Shown here: piece after piece, positions 8,476-17,615 of the stretch
Numbering within the stretch: the stretch's first letter is position 1
Layout of the letters: each line of letters begins with the position of its first letter
Assembly: GCF_900167465.1 (NCBI RefSeq)
Contig: NZ_FUWR01000005.1
Location: 62,001 to 126,000 of the forward strand
Source of the DNA: Trichlorobacter thiogenes
GTDB lineage: Bacteria > Desulfobacterota > Desulfuromonadia > Geobacterales > Pseudopelobacteraceae
DNA: 64,000 nt
Direction: 5' to 3'
The notes under the pieces: model-generated
The model's database searches: none
What the model saw: only the letters and a program-made list of their open reading frames with translations
What the model was told of the DNA's origin: nothing
Made by a program: the position numbers and the translations under genes

Positions 8476-9693
8476 TTAGCGTATATGGTCTTCTGGGTAG
8501 GCCCCAATCTTATGGATTGCCAGGTCAGGCCCGTTGTACTCATCCTCTTCATGCATCCTGATACCGACTGTTTTTGACAGGGCGCCATAGACAATGAAGC
8601 CGCTGGCAACCGCAAACAGTACCGCGGTCAGAGAACCGGCCAGCTGGGAAATAAAACTGATGTTGCCCATCCCGCCAAAAAATTTCTGGCCAAAGATACC
8701 GGCGGCAATACCACCCCAGGTACCGATCACCCCATGCAGCGGCCAGACACCCAGCACGTCGTCAATCTTCAGCTTTTCCTGTTCAAAGGTAAACCCATAG
8801 ACAAAGATCACTGCTGCAATGGCACCGGTTGCCAGCGCCCCCAGGGGATGCATCAGGTCACTGCCGGCACAGACCGCAATCAGGCCTGCCAGGGCACCGT
8901 TATGCACAAAGCCGGGGTCATTTTTGCCTGCAATCAGTGCTGCCAGCACACCACCCACCATGGCCATCAAGGAGTTGACCGCCACCAGACCGGAGATCTT
9001 CTCCAGATTACCGGCGCTCATCACGTTAAAACCAAACCAGCCCACCGCCAGAATCCAGGAGCCAAGCGCCAGAAACGGGATATTGCTGATCGGCAGGGGG
9101 TGGGACTTGCCATGCTGATAGCGCCCCTTACGTGCCCCCAGCAGAATCACCGCAGGCAGGGCGATCCAGCCACCAATGGAGTGTACCACCACCGATCCGG
9201 CATAATCATGGAACTCAAGCCCGCCGATTGACTTAAAGATCCCTTGTAGCAGCGAGGCGTTCTTACCCCAGATCAGGGACTCAAACAGGGGATAGCAGAG
9301 ACCGGCAAAGATCGCCCCGGCGATCACCTGGGGCCAGAACTTGGCCCGTTCCGCAATACCGCCGGAGATAATGGCCGGGATACAGGCGGCAAAACAGAGC
9401 AGAAAGAAGTAGTGGACCAGGTCATAGCCCATGGCGCCCTGCATCAGCTGATCAGCCGGTTTCAAAAACGAGATGCCATAGGCCAGCGGAAAGCCGATCA
9501 AAAAATAGACAATGGTTGAAACAGACCAGTCGGTCAGGATCTTTACAAAGGCATTCACCTGACTCTTCTTGCGGACCGAGCCCACTTCAAGAAAGGCAAA
9601 TCCGGCGTGCATGGCAAAGACCATCACCGCACCAAGCATCAAGAACAGGACATCTCCACTTTGTTTCAGGGGGGTAAGGGGTGACAACTCCAT
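8476..9693 (-). CDS. amtB: Ammonium transporter
   Basis: This inner-membrane Amt/MEP/Rh channel of 405 residues takes up ammonium. The frame shows about eleven hydrophobic helices and family motifs: GFAFLEVGSVRKKSQVNAFVKI near the N terminus, HSIGGWIALPAVILLGARKGR in the middle and DDVLGVWPLHGVIGTWGGIAAGIF later. The C-terminal tail GPDLAIHKIGAYPEDHIR is the GlnK-interacting tail type. I chose the ATG at 9693 because GGAGG lies 8 nt upstream (9706-9702). Unusually, no glnB/glnK gene is next to it. Upstream lies a sigma-54 promoter, which implies nitrogen control. Confidence 0.95.
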   Translation of the reverse strand: MELSPLTPLKQSGDVLFLMLGAVMVFAMHAGFAFLEVGSVRKKSQVNAFVKILTDWSVSTIVYFLIGFPLAYGISFLKPADQLMQGAMGYDLVHYFFLLCFAACIPAIISGGIAERAKFWPQVIAGAIFAGLCYPLFESLIWGKNASLLQGIFKSIGGLEFHDYAGSVVVHSIGGWIALPAVILLGARKGRYQHGKSHPLPISNIPFLALGSWILAVGWFGFNVMSAGNLEKISGLVAVNSLMAMVGGVLAALIAGKNDPGFVHNGALAGLIAVCAGSDLMHPLGALATGAIAAVIFVYGFTFEQEKLKIDDVLGVWPLHGVIGTWGGIAAGIFGQKFFGGMGNISFISQLAGSLTAVLFAVASGFIVYGALSKTVGIRMHEEDEYNGPDLAIHKIGAYPEDHIR

Positions 9694-9755
9694 TGTTGCT
9701 GCCTCCTGGGCATAATTTAAACTGCACTGCATCAATAGATGGCAGCAACCAGACA

Positions 9756-9771
9756 AGCAAAAATGTGGCCA
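9756..9771 (-). promoter_or_regulatory. Sigma-54 promoter of amtB
   Basis: The minus strand reads TGGCCACATTTTTGCT, against the consensus TGGCAC-N5-TTGCA. GG (9770-9769) and GC (9758-9757) have the required 10-nt gap. The expected start near 9745 leaves a leader of about 50 nt before the amtB ATG. Confidence 0.7.
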
Positions 9772-9816
9772 ATCAGCAACTTACGCTGCAACTGCCTGAA
9801 AAATGGAGCCTTAGTA

Positions 9817-9871
9817 CAAAATAAAGGCAGTCATGTCTGCATAAAATATATGCATATATGCCTTTATTTTG
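9817..9871. promoter_or_regulatory. Nested palindromes upstream of the amtB sigma-54 promoter (candidate NtrC-type enhancer)
   Basis: Perfect 13-bp arms CAAAATAAAGGCA (9817-9829) and TGCCTTTATTTTG (9859-9871) enclose a 17-bp palindrome TGCATA-N5-TATGCA (9838-9854). Its TGCA-ended 6-5-6 geometry matches NtrC sites (TGCACC-N5-GGTGCA), though the inner bases are AT-rich. The centre lies ~100 bp upstream of the expected amtB start, a usual enhancer distance. The rest of 9694-10011 holds no gene. Confidence 0.45.
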
Positions 9872-10011
9872 ATCACCATCTACAGTTTTCCCATCACACC
9901 AAACCGCTTCGTTTTCTGATCGAAGCAGCCTCCTGCCAACAATGTAACAACAGAGATCGTTGACAACGCCCGCGTCCTTACCATATATTAAAAAGTAAGG
10001 AGGGATGAGCC

Positions 10012-10230
10012 ATGTCACTTGCAACGATCACCTCAAAAGGACAGACAACCATTCCCAAAGAGATCAGAGACTGTCTTGGCCTACAGCCCAAAGACCAGGT
10101 TCAGTTTACCCTGATTGCCGATGAAACCGTCATCATGAGGGTAAAAAAGCGGGCTATCCGGGAGCTGTTTGGTGCGCTGCATGACCCGAAAAGATCAACC
10201 ATTCCGCTTGAAGATATGCGGTGCCGTTGA
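10012..10230 (+). CDS. AbrB/MazE-fold antitoxin (VapB-type)
   Basis: This 72-residue protein has the SpoVT/AbrB swapped-hairpin signature TITSKGQTTIPKEIRDCLGLQPKDQVQF at its N terminus, the DNA-binding part. The C-terminal half (RAIRELFGALHDPKRSTIPLEDM) is the usual toxin-wrapping tail. It should neutralise the PIN toxin encoded next and repress its own promoter. The AAGGAGGG sequence just upstream (9998-10005) is a strong ribosome-binding site. The stop shares one base with the toxin start. Confidence 0.9.
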   Translation: MSLATITSKGQTTIPKEIRDCLGLQPKDQVQFTLIADETVIMRVKKRAIRELFGALHDPKRSTIPLEDMRCR

Positions 10231-10646
10231 TGAGCATATTTGGACTTGATACCAATGTACTGGTCCGTTTTCTGCTTAAAGACGATCCGGTACAGGCAGA
10301 ACAGGCAAGGCGAGTGATTGAAGAGACTCTGGCTTCTGGTGATCAGGTGGCAGTCGGATTGCCGGTTGTGCTGGAGACAGAATGGGTTCTGCGTTCATGC
10401 GCAAAACTTGATAAAAAGACCATCATAACCACCTTCAGAATGCTGCTCGAATCCCGTGATCTGCTGATTGAACATGAGGACTACCTTGAACATGCCCTGT
10501 ACCTGTACGAAAACAACAACGCCGATTTTGCCGATTGCCTGATCGCCACCGGCTACAAGCGTTCCGGCTGCTCTGCAATGCTTACTTTTGACCGCAAGGC
10601 CGCCTCTATTCCAGGCGTCATCCTGCTGAACAGCACCAGATCATAA
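10230..10646 (+). CDS. PIN-domain RNase toxin (VapC-type)
   Basis: This 138-residue PIN protein starts MSIFGLDTNVLVRFLLKDDP and shows the acidic metal-binding residues of the family: D in GLDTNVL, E in LETEWVLR, and D residues in NADFADCLIA and TFDRKA. VapC toxins cut tRNA or rRNA. The ATG at 10230 overlaps the antitoxin stop as TGATG, so I prefer it to the GTG at 10221, which would add MPL. The gene ends 10 bp before uvrC. Confidence 0.88.
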   Translation: MSIFGLDTNVLVRFLLKDDPVQAEQARRVIEETLASGDQVAVGLPVVLETEWVLRSCAKLDKKTIITTFRMLLESRDLLIEHEDYLEHALYLYENNNADFADCLIATGYKRSGCSAMLTFDRKAASIPGVILLNSTRS

Positions 10647-10656
10647 CCCCGCCCCC

Positions 10657-12522
10657 ATGGAACTTCGTGACACCATCCGCAGCTTTCCCACCAGCCCCGG
10701 CGTCTACCTGATGCGGGATACCGCCGGTACGATCCTGTATGTCGGCAAGGCCCGTAACCTACGCCAGCGGGTCAGTAACTACTTCGGCAACACCGATGGG
10801 CGGCCCCAGGTCCGCTTTCTAATGGCCCGTGTGGCCACCATTGAATTCACCATCACCGATACTGAAAAAGAGGCGTTGCTGCTTGAAAACACCCTGATCA
10901 AACAGCATCAGCCCCGCTACAACCTCAACCTGAAGGATGACAAGACCTTCTTCTCTCTGCAGATTGACCTGCACAAGCCGTTTCCCCGCTTTCAGGTGGT
11001 ACGCAAGGTCAGCCGGGACGGTGCGCGCTACTTTGGCCCCTACGCCTCTGCCAGTGCTGCCCGTGAAGTGCTGCGCCAGCTGCAGCGGATGTTTCCGCTG
11101 CGTCACTACCCGCTCAAAAGCTGCATGAACCGTCCCCGCCCCTGCCTGTACCACCAGATCGGCCAGTGCAGCGCCCCCTGCCACAAGCTGATTTCAGCCG
11201 AGGAGTACGGCTTGCTGGTGGAAGGTGCGGTGCTGTTTCTGGAAGGCAAAAGCAAGGATCTGGTGGCTGGATTTAAAACCCGGATGAAGGATGCTGCCGA
11301 AGGGATGCGCTATGAAGAGGCTGCCCGCTGGCGTGATCTGCTGAGGGCGATTGACACCACCCTGGAGCACCAGAAGATGGTCAGCCAGGGGGGCGACAGC
11401 GATATCCTGGGGCTGGCCAGCAATGGCGACAGCCTGACTGTTGCGGTACTGTTTGTGCGGGGCGGCAACCTGTCCGGCAGCACGGCCCTGCATGGCTCCG
11501 GCGGGTTGGATACCGCGGATGCCCTGACCGCCTTTATCCAGCGCTATTACCATGAGGAGCGGTTTATCCCTGATGAACTGCTGCTGCCGCTGCCTGTTGA
11601 AGCCAGCCAGGCGCTGGAAGAATGGCTCAGTGAACTGAAGGGCAGAAAGGTCCGCCTGCATCAGCCCCGGCGCGGCGACAAACTGGATCTGGTCAACCTG
11701 GCTGGCCGTAACGCCCAGGCTGCACTGCTTGAAAAAACAGCAACCAGTCGCTCACAGGACCGGACGCTGGAAGAGCTGCAGCAAAAACTGTCCCTGCCAA
11801 GCCTGCCCCGCCGGATTGAATGCTACGACATCTCTACCCTGCAGGGACGGCACTCCGTCGGCAGCGGCATTGCCTTTCTGGATGGGCTGCCGGACAAGGC
11901 CCGCTACCGGCGTTACCGGATCAGAAACAGCCAGGGGCAGGATGATTTCGGGATGCTACAGGAGGTCTTTGCCCGGCGTTTCAGCCCGGAGCGGATCCAG
12001 CAATGGGGCCTGCCGGATCTGGTGGTGGTGGATGGCGGCATCGGGCAGCTGAACAGCACCCTGGCGGTGGTGACAGAACTGGGACTTTCAGAACAGCTGG
12101 CGGTTGTGTCGCTGGCAAAAAGCAGGGTTAAAGGGGATGGAAAAGATATCCACGTAGAGCGGACTGAAGAACGGGTCTTTCTGCCGGGCCGCCGTAACCC
12201 GCTCAGACTGCGGCAGGATTCAGCCCCGCTAAAACTACTGGCAGCTATCCGTGATGAGGCCCACCGCTTTGCCATCACGTACCACCGCAGCCTGCGGGAT
12301 AGAGCAACGCTCCGTTCCGCCCTGCGGGATATTCCCGGCATCGGGCCGAAACTGGAGCGGCTGCTGTTGACGCAGTTTGGTTCTTTGGAAGGGATTAAAA
12401 ATGCCACGGTTGAGGAACTTGCCACCGTGGCAGGGGTCAGTCAGGAACTGGCGCAGCAAATTAACCAACAACAAACACAGCAGCTCATATCCACGAAGGA
12501 CACGAAGTTTCACGAAGATTAA
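10657..12522 (+). CDS. uvrC: UvrABC system protein C
   Basis: UvrC makes both incisions in nucleotide excision repair after UvrAB finds the lesion. The 621-residue protein has an N-terminal GIY-YIG nuclease domain (GVYLMRDTAGTILYVGKARNL, ~14-34), a four-Cys segment typical of the UvrC Fe-S region (CMNRPRPC ... GQCSAPC, ~155-174), and a UVR segment (~208-230, AAEGMRYEEAARWRDLLRAI). The RNase H-like endonuclease region (ECYDISTLQG, VDGGIGQL) and C-terminal helix-hairpin-helix pair (DIPGIGPKLERLLL, ATVAGVSQELAQQI) follow. The last ~10 residues (STKDTKFHED) are encoded by an intergenic repeat element and are probably not ancestral. Confidence 0.96.
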   Translation: MELRDTIRSFPTSPGVYLMRDTAGTILYVGKARNLRQRVSNYFGNTDGRPQVRFLMARVATIEFTITDTEKEALLLENTLIKQHQPRYNLNLKDDKTFFSLQIDLHKPFPRFQVVRKVSRDGARYFGPYASASAAREVLRQLQRMFPLRHYPLKSCMNRPRPCLYHQIGQCSAPCHKLISAEEYGLLVEGAVLFLEGKSKDLVAGFKTRMKDAAEGMRYEEAARWRDLLRAIDTTLEHQKMVSQGGDSDILGLASNGDSLTVAVLFVRGGNLSGSTALHGSGGLDTADALTAFIQRYYHEERFIPDELLLPLPVEASQALEEWLSELKGRKVRLHQPRRGDKLDLVNLAGRNAQAALLEKTATSRSQDRTLEELQQKLSLPSLPRRIECYDISTLQGRHSVGSGIAFLDGLPDKARYRRYRIRNSQGQDDFGMLQEVFARRFSPERIQQWGLPDLVVVDGGIGQLNSTLAVVTELGLSEQLAVVSLAKSRVKGDGKDIHVERTEERVFLPGRRNPLRLRQDSAPLKLLAAIRDEAHRFAITYHRSLRDRATLRSALRDIPGIGPKLERLLLTQFGSLEGIKNATVEELATVAGVSQELAQQINQQQTQQLISTKDTKFHED

Positions 12523-12625
12523 GCAGTTACAGCAAACAAACGATTCACCCAAAAGGTGTTTGCTCTTTTTTAAACAATACGTTTTTCTTCGTGTTTCTTC
12601 GTGAACTTCGTGGACAACTGCTTTT
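12491..12625. repeat. Inverted-repeat element B (CACGAAG type) overlapping the uvrC 3' end
   Basis: The left arm CCACGAAGGACACGAAG... (12491-12517) includes the uvrC stop at 12520-12522. The right arm (12583-12615) is its imperfect reverse complement, ending ACTTCGTGG, and is followed by ACAACTGCTTTT, the core shared with elements A, C and D. The centre holds a bulged hairpin plus a T run (12565-12571) that may end uvrC transcription. Confidence 0.7.
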
Positions 12626-12632
12626 CTCAGGA

Positions 12633-14570
12633 CTATTCTTTCGACGCCTGCCCCCCACCCTGCGCAATCACCAGCTTCATCTCCTCATGCAGCAGCTTCA
12701 GATCAACCGGTTTTGCAACATAGCCGTCAAAGCCGGAACTTAACATATGTTCCCGGGTCTCTTTCAGCGCATGGGCGGTCAGGGCGACAATCGGCAGATG
12801 CGCGCCGCTCTTTTTCTCATGCTCACGGATAACCCGTGTGGTCTCCATACCATCCATAACCGGCATCTGAATATCCATCAGGGCCACATCAAACTCACCC
12901 TTTTGCCAGTGGTGCAGCAGCTCACCGCCATCATTCGCCTGGGTAACGGTATGGCCGTAGCGTGAAAGCAGCAGACTCAGCATCATGCAGTTGGTTTCAC
13001 TGTCGTCCGCCAGCAGAATTCGCAGCGGCGGCCCATCCCATAGTGACTTACTCCGGTCAGGCGTAAGGGTTTCCTGCTGGGGTGCCGGTTGAGAGTTGAT
13101 CAGGAACGGCAGGGTAACCGAGAAGGTACTGCCCTTGCCTTCCTGACTTTCAACCGTTATCTCCCCACCCATCTGATGGACCAGCCGGCTGCAGATGGAC
13201 AGCCCCAGTCCGGTGCCGCCAAAGCGGCGGCTTACTGATGTATCGGCCTGGGCAAAGGGGGCAAATATCTTCTCAAGCGCCTCCTGCTTGACACCAATCC
13301 CGGTATCACTGACGCTGAAACAGAGTTGCGCCTTGTCATCACGGCGATCCAGCAACTGGACCTTGACCCGAATCTCACCCTTACTGGTAAACTTGATGGC
13401 GTTGCCCACCAGATTGTACAGGATCTGCTTCAGGCGCAACTGATCACCAAACAAACTGTCAGGGGCACCATCAGCTATCTCATGCACAACGGCAACAGAC
13501 TTTGCCTGAGCCCGCGCTTCCTGGGATCTGATCAGTTGCGTGATGCAGCTGCGCAGACTAAACGGCGCGCTCTCAAGCTCCAGCTTGCCTGCCTCAATCT
13601 TTGAGATATCAAGCACATCATTGATCATCGACAGCAGGTTTTTTGCATCAGCCTCAATATTGGCAAGATACTTGGACTGCTCTTCAGAAAGAACCGTAAA
13701 GCGGAGCAGCTGGGCATTACCGATCACCCCGCTCATGGGGGTGCGGATCTCATGGCTCATGTTGGCCAGAAACTCGGTCTTGGCATTGTTGGCCGCTTCT
13801 GCCTCAGCCTTGGCCTTAAGCAACTCTTCCCTGGCCAGCCGTTTTTCCTCAAAGCGTTGTTCCAGTGAATCTGCCAGCTCATTAACCGCAAGCGCCGCCT
13901 GGCCCGGTTCGTCATCGGATTCCACAGCAATCCGGGAACTGAAATTACCCTTCTGCAAGGTATCAATGCCACGCATAAGTGCGTTAAAAGAACGGGTCAA
14001 CCGGAGCAGCACCAGATGGCTCAGGAAAGAGACAGCCACCCAGAAGAGAATAGCGATACTGACCGACCAGCCCACCAGCATCCGCACTGAACGGGACAGA
14101 TCAGTCGTGCTGCGCTCGATCCGCAGGCTACCCAGCACAGACTGCACATCCCCCCCGGCCCCCAGCGATGAACTGATAGAGGAGAGCTGCGGATTGCTAC
14201 GCACCTCCACGGTCTGGCTGATGATTTCTGAAGTGGGCACCGTGGGTTTGGCATGCAGATCAACCAGCACCCTGCCATCTGCAGCAGCGATCACCACCCG
14301 GTAGATTTCAGGTGACTCTGCCACCTGCTCTGCCATCTGGCGCAGCAGAAAGGTATTTTCAGCAAACAGCGGCAACCGGATCGATTGGGCCAGGGACTGG
14401 GCCTGCAGCTGAAGATGCTTAACCGCCTCATTTTTTGTTTTTGAAATTTCCCGGGTAATAAACAGGGTGCTTAACAGCAGGACAATCAGAAAGGTAAACA
14501 GGGTAAAAATCGTAAGCAGTTTGCGCTGAAAGCTGGTACGGATATCTAACTGTTTCAGGCGGGTAATCAT
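12633..14570 (-). CDS. Membrane hybrid sensor histidine kinase (HAMP-HisKA-HATPase-REC)
   Basis: This 645-residue kinase has two transmembrane helices (~16-38 and ~160-185) around a periplasmic sensor domain, then HAMP and a short coiled coil. HisKA follows with phospho-acceptor H273 in [12 protein letters not shown], then HATPase_c (N box [10 protein letters not shown] boxes DTGIGVK and GGTGLGLSI). A C-terminal receiver has LADDSE, D in [11 protein letters not shown] and the lysine in GYVAKPVD. I chose the ATG at 14570 because AAGGA lies 7 nt upstream; an upstream TTG would overlap the preceding stop. It closes a three-gene operon with a binding protein and a TonB-dependent receptor, which suggests it senses the ligand these handle. 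Confidence 0.92.
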   Translation of the reverse strand: MITRLKQLDIRTSFQRKLLTIFTLFTFLIVLLLSTLFITREISKTKNEAVKHLQLQAQSLAQSIRLPLFAENTFLLRQMAEQVAESPEIYRVVIAAADGRVLVDLHAKPTVPTSEIISQTVEVRSNPQLSSISSSLGAGGDVQSVLGSLRIERSTTDLSRSVRMLVGWSVSIAILFWVAVSFLSHLVLLRLTRSFNALMRGIDTLQKGNFSSRIAVESDDEPGQAALAVNELADSLEQRFEEKRLAREELLKAKAEAEAANNAKTEFLANMSHEIRTPMSGVIGNAQLLRFTVLSEEQSKYLANIEADAKNLLSMINDVLDISKIEAGKLELESAPFSLRSCITQLIRSQEARAQAKSVAVVHEIADGAPDSLFGDQLRLKQILYNLVGNAIKFTSKGEIRVKVQLLDRRDDKAQLCFSVSDTGIGVKQEALEKIFAPFAQADTSVSRRFGGTGLGLSICSRLVHQMGGEITVESQEGKGSTFSVTLPFLINSQPAPQQETLTPDRSKSLWDGPPLRILLADDSETNCMMLSLLLSRYGHTVTQANDGGELLHHWQKGEFDVALMDIQMPVMDGMETTRVIREHEKKSGAHLPIVALTAHALKETREHMLSSGFDGYVAKPVDLKLLHEEMKLVIAQGGGQASKE

Positions 14571-14583
14571 GGAGGATTCCTTA

Positions 14584-15459
14584 CTACTCAACCAACTGTT
14601 TAACCAGAGTATCGTTGATTTTCAGACGTTTCAACAGACCGGCATTGGTTTTAAGGGTCACGCCCTTAGGGAAGCGCAGTGACATGCTGTCACCAGAGCC
14701 ACCTTCAAGCAGCTGATCAACCATATCCCTTGCCTGACGCCCCAGGGCAGCACGATCAATATCCAGCACCGCCGCAGCCCCCAGCCCCAGATAACTGGCG
14801 GTAAAGGAGACCACCGGCACCCCGTGCTGCTGGCTGAAGTAGAAATAGGCCTCGGTTGTCTCTCTGGTTACTGCGGTCAGATCCGGCAGCATCCAGAGCG
14901 CATCCACCTTGCCGGCCAGCGAGGCCAGCTGGGGCAGGGTATCGCGGGCTGTGGTCACTTCCCGCAGCACCAGACTGATACCGGCCTGTTCCGCTGCCTG
15001 CTGTGCCTGCCGCAGGTACCAGCCGCTTCTGGCAGGATTATAGACCACCCCCACCCGGCGCACCTTCATCTGCCGCAGCAGATTACAATACTGTTCAGGC
15101 GGGGCAACCATACCGATACCGGTCAGGTTGGCCTGAACAGACTTCAGGCGATGGATATCAAGGGACATCAGGGCGATCACCGGAATCGTCCGTATCTTGC
15201 GGGCCAGGGCCAGGGCAGCATCCCCCACCGCCAGGATCATACGGGGCCGGTCTTCACGCACAAGACGCACAACATCCACCTCAGCATAGTCAGACAGCAG
15301 CACCAACCGCCGGGTAATCCCCTGATCACGGTAAAAACCTTTCAACACCTCATCATAGGCCGGGTTACGCTGACTCTGCAGCACCAGCACGTCATAGGCC
15401 TGGGCCAATGAGGGGAGCAGCAACGCCAGGGCGAGTATGCACAGGACCAGGCGCCGCAT
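14584..15459 (-). CDS. Orphan periplasmic substrate-binding protein (ABC_sub_bind family)
   Basis: The 291-residue protein has a signal peptide (cleavage near AQA|Y, ~21) and the two-lobe pattern of the ABC_sub_bind/TrpX-like family ([58 protein letters not shown]). Such proteins normally deliver ligands to ABC importers, but no permease or ATPase gene is nearby. Its ATG overlaps the stop of the TonB receptor gene (TGATG), and the kinase starts 14 bp downstream. I infer a sensory role as ligand receptor for that kinase; the ligand is unknown. Confidence 0.88.
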   Translation of the reverse strand: MRRLVLCILALALLLPSLAQAYDVLVLQSQRNPAYDEVLKGFYRDQGITRRLVLLSDYAEVDVVRLVREDRPRMILAVGDAALALARKIRTIPVIALMSLDIHRLKSVQANLTGIGMVAPPEQYCNLLRQMKVRRVGVVYNPARSGWYLRQAQQAAEQAGISLVLREVTTARDTLPQLASLAGKVDALWMLPDLTAVTRETTEAYFYFSQQHGVPVVSFTASYLGLGAAAVLDIDRAALGRQARDMVDQLLEGGSGDSMSLRFPKGVTLKTNAGLLKRLKINDTLVKQLVE

Positions 15460-17333
15460 CAGAACTTCACCCGCATGCCGCCTTCAAACCAGCGGCCAGC
15501 GTTACGATACAGTTCGGTGTCTGTAGTCTGTACGCCATTGAACAGGTTATGGGCAGAGAAGAACAGTTCAGGTGTCAGGCCATACCATGACTTTATCCGC
15601 CAGTTCAGGTGCAGGTCCCAGATCATGCCGGTGTCACGGGCAAGAGTGCTTTCATCCCGGTTCCACCAGACATAGTTGCCGGTCACCGTTCCACGCAACC
15701 CCAACTCACGGTTATCGTAGTTCAAGGCCAGCTTGACAGTATGGGGGGGAACCGCCTGATTGCTGTTGGTATGCAGCCGCTGGCCAGTATCACTATCCCA
15801 GGCATCCAGATAGGTATAGCCGCCGGCCAGAGAAAGGCCGAACAGCGGCGTGGTGCGGGCCTCCAGCTCAACCCCCTGACGCTGCTGGTTGCTGGTGGTG
15901 GTTACGGTACCGATAGATTGGCTGTCACGCAGGGCATTAAAAAAGTAGGTCCCCTTCAGCCAGACAAAAGGCAGTGCCTCGCTCTCTACCCCTACTTGAA
16001 CGGTCTTGATCTTCTGCAGCCTGTTGTCGGCCTTTGGCGTTGGCAGGGTATAGCCCTGGGCAGCATAGGCCCGCAGCAGCGTATGTTCAGCCAGTTGATA
16101 GGTGGCCCCCAGGGTCAGACTGGTAACATCGCCGGATGTACCGGTAATGTCATAACGGGCACCGGGCAGAATAGTCAGCTGCCCCAGGGTATAGGCGCCA
16201 TTGGCATAGATGCCCCAACGGTCCCAGCTTCGTTCGTAGAGCGGAGGACTACCGCTCAAGACGTCTTTGTTAATGGCCCAGGCATGGCTATAATCAAGCC
16301 CCAGCAGCAGGCTTTTCTGGTAGTCACCCCAGCGCAGACGGGCATTGATCCCCTGGCTGGTGTCCCTCACCACACCATCACTATAAAAAGCAAAACCACC
16401 CAGACCATCAGGAGCACCAAATTTGGTATGGTCATCACGGTTGGTCAGGTAGCTGTCCAGCTCCAGGGTCAAGCGATCAGTCAGAGGCTGGTTAAGTTTC
16501 AGGTAGGCATTGGTGCGGCGGTACTGGTTATTGTCATGGACAAAGCCCCAACTAACTGTTTCCCCTTCATCCAGACCCGGCTTGGCGGTCAGATAGGACA
16601 GCCCAAAGGTAAGGCTGCCATTGTGCGGTAACTGGTAGGCAAGCTTGGTAAACAGGTTATTCTGGTTAGTACCTGCATTGGGGGTCAGACCATCAGAACG
16701 CAGGTTAGCGACGGTCATGTAATAGCCAAAACGGTCCAGAGTACCGCTTACCTCTGCGCGGGAATCTGCGGTAAACTGAGAGCCGGTAGAGCCGGACACC
16801 ATGCCGCTGAATTTGCGCTCAGCATCAGGGGATTTGGTGATGATATTGATCACCCCGCCCAGGGCCGGCCCCCAGGCAGCCGAGGCAGCCCCCTTGATGA
16901 TCTCAACCCGCTCAATCTGTTGCACCGGAATCAAGCCGGGAATGGCCATGTTCTGATCAAAATCATTCTGGCGGATACCGTCCACCAGCACTAGAATTGT
17001 GGTGTTATATGCCCCCTGGATATTGAAAAAACTAAAGGTGCCAGGGGTACGCAGGTAGTCAAGTTGGATGCCCGGCACGGTCTGCAACACCTCAGCCAGG
17101 GTGTGGGCATTCAGTCGTTCAATATCATCAGCAGTAATAACAGTGATGTTTTCAGCAACGCGGGAGGTAGGACGGGGACTGCGAGAGGCAGCAACAACCG
17201 ATTCAGCCTGGGCCTCAATAATACCAAGATCCTCCAGGCCGTCATCGGCAGCACACAGCGTAGCGGCTGTTGTGTGCCACAACAGCATCAGCAGAAGCAA
17301 CCATGATGTTTTGCAGTTGATACGGATCAACAT
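15459..17333 (-). CDS. TonB-dependent outer-membrane receptor
   Basis: This 624-residue protein has a signal peptide (~1-28), then a plug domain (~45-160: ENITVITADDIERLNAHTLAEVLQTVPGI ... ILVLVDGIRQN ... IERVEIIKGAASAAWGPALGGVINIITKSP). A beta-barrel follows, ending in the aromatic RWFEGGMRVKF typical of outer-membrane proteins. It resembles vitamin B12/siderophore-type receptors, but the ligand cannot be told. The ATG at 17333 has AGGAG 5 nt upstream; a GTG two codons earlier is less likely. No cobalamin riboswitch is visible upstream. It is transcribed divergently from the geopeptide cassette. Confidence 0.93.
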   Translation of the reverse strand: MLIRINCKTSWLLLLMLLWHTTAATLCAADDGLEDLGIIEAQAESVVAASRSPRPTSRVAENITVITADDIERLNAHTLAEVLQTVPGIQLDYLRTPGTFSFFNIQGAYNTTILVLVDGIRQNDFDQNMAIPGLIPVQQIERVEIIKGAASAAWGPALGGVINIITKSPDAERKFSGMVSGSTGSQFTADSRAEVSGTLDRFGYYMTVANLRSDGLTPNAGTNQNNLFTKLAYQLPHNGSLTFGLSYLTAKPGLDEGETVSWGFVHDNNQYRRTNAYLKLNQPLTDRLTLELDSYLTNRDDHTKFGAPDGLGGFAFYSDGVVRDTSQGINARLRWGDYQKSLLLGLDYSHAWAINKDVLSGSPPLYERSWDRWGIYANGAYTLGQLTILPGARYDITGTSGDVTSLTLGATYQLAEHTLLRAYAAQGYTLPTPKADNRLQKIKTVQVGVESEALPFVWLKGTYFFNALRDSQSIGTVTTTSNQQRQGVELEARTTPLFGLSLAGGYTYLDAWDSDTGQRLHTNSNQAVPPHTVKLALNYDNRELGLRGTVTGNYVWWNRDESTLARDTGMIWDLHLNWRIKSWYGLTPELFFSAHNLFNGVQTTDTELYRNAGRWFEGGMRVKF

Positions 17334-17396
17334 GACCACTCCTGGTAAACCTGCCTGCAGTGCAAATTCTTACTAGCAAATTTATAGGCATTCGTC

Positions 17397-17412
17397 TAGG
17401 GTAAACACCCTA
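17397..17412. promoter_or_regulatory. Palindrome TAGGGT-N4-ACCCTA in the receptor/geopeptide divergent promoter region
   Basis: A perfect 6-4-6 palindrome lies between the divergent TonB receptor and peptide precursor genes. On the plus strand a TATTAC -10-like box (17433-17438) would put its centre near -40, while no good -35 is seen, so activator dependence is possible. It could equally be an operator for the receptor operon. Confidence 0.35.
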
Positions 17413-17457
17413 CATTCCATCTATTTGGATGGTATTACACTCAAAAGGAGGTGCGTC

Positions 17458-17547
17458 ATGGAAATTGAAGTGCTGAATCAGGGAGTGGAAGAGTGTCAGA
17501 TAGTGGCAGGCTGTTGCACCGGCGGTGCCAACAGCGCCCGCAAGTAA
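17458..17547 (+). CDS. Geopeptide-type RiPP precursor, 29 residues
   Basis: The frame starts ATG at 17458 with a near-perfect AAGGAGGTG ribosome-binding site ending 4 nt upstream, and ends TAA at 17545-17547. The first 12 residues (MEIEVLNQGVEE) are acidic and leader-like. The C-terminal half is small and Cys/Gly-rich, with Cys at 13, 19 and 20 (CQIVAGCCTGG) and an NSARK end. A radical SAM/SPASM enzyme lies 68 bp downstream, the layout of ribosomally made, modified peptides. I recall a family annotated 'putative geopeptide' with a matching maturase in Geobacter genomes, but no product structure that I know of. The gene is too short for routine callers. Confidence 0.8.
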   Translation: MEIEVLNQGVEECQIVAGCCTGGANSARK

Positions 17548-17568
17548 CAAAAAACAAAAAGCTGTATT

Positions 17569-17602
17569 TGAATGGGGGGCGCTTGCTCCCCATTCATTTT
17601 TT
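17569..17602 (+). terminator. Terminator/attenuator between peptide precursor and maturase
   Basis: A perfect 9-bp stem (TGAATGGGG 17569-17577 with CCCCATTCA 17588-17596) has a 10-nt loop and is followed by six T (17597-17602). It should cut most transcripts after the precursor, giving excess peptide over maturase mRNA, as is usual in RiPP clusters. The T run is 14 nt before the maturase start. Confidence 0.8.
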
Positions 17603-17615
17603 CAGGAGCCTGACC

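Noticed and set aside
15609-16631. 340-codon open frame on the plus strand
   Set aside because: Antisense to the TonB-dependent receptor, whose plug and barrel motifs are on the minus strand.
17334-17457. Cobalamin riboswitch before the TonB receptor
   Set aside because: The intergenic region is only 124 bp and lacks the B12-box sequence.
17493-17615. Longer N terminus for the radical SAM enzyme
   Set aside because: It would overlap the peptide gene and cross the terminator hairpin; the ATG at 17616 has a good ribosome-binding site.
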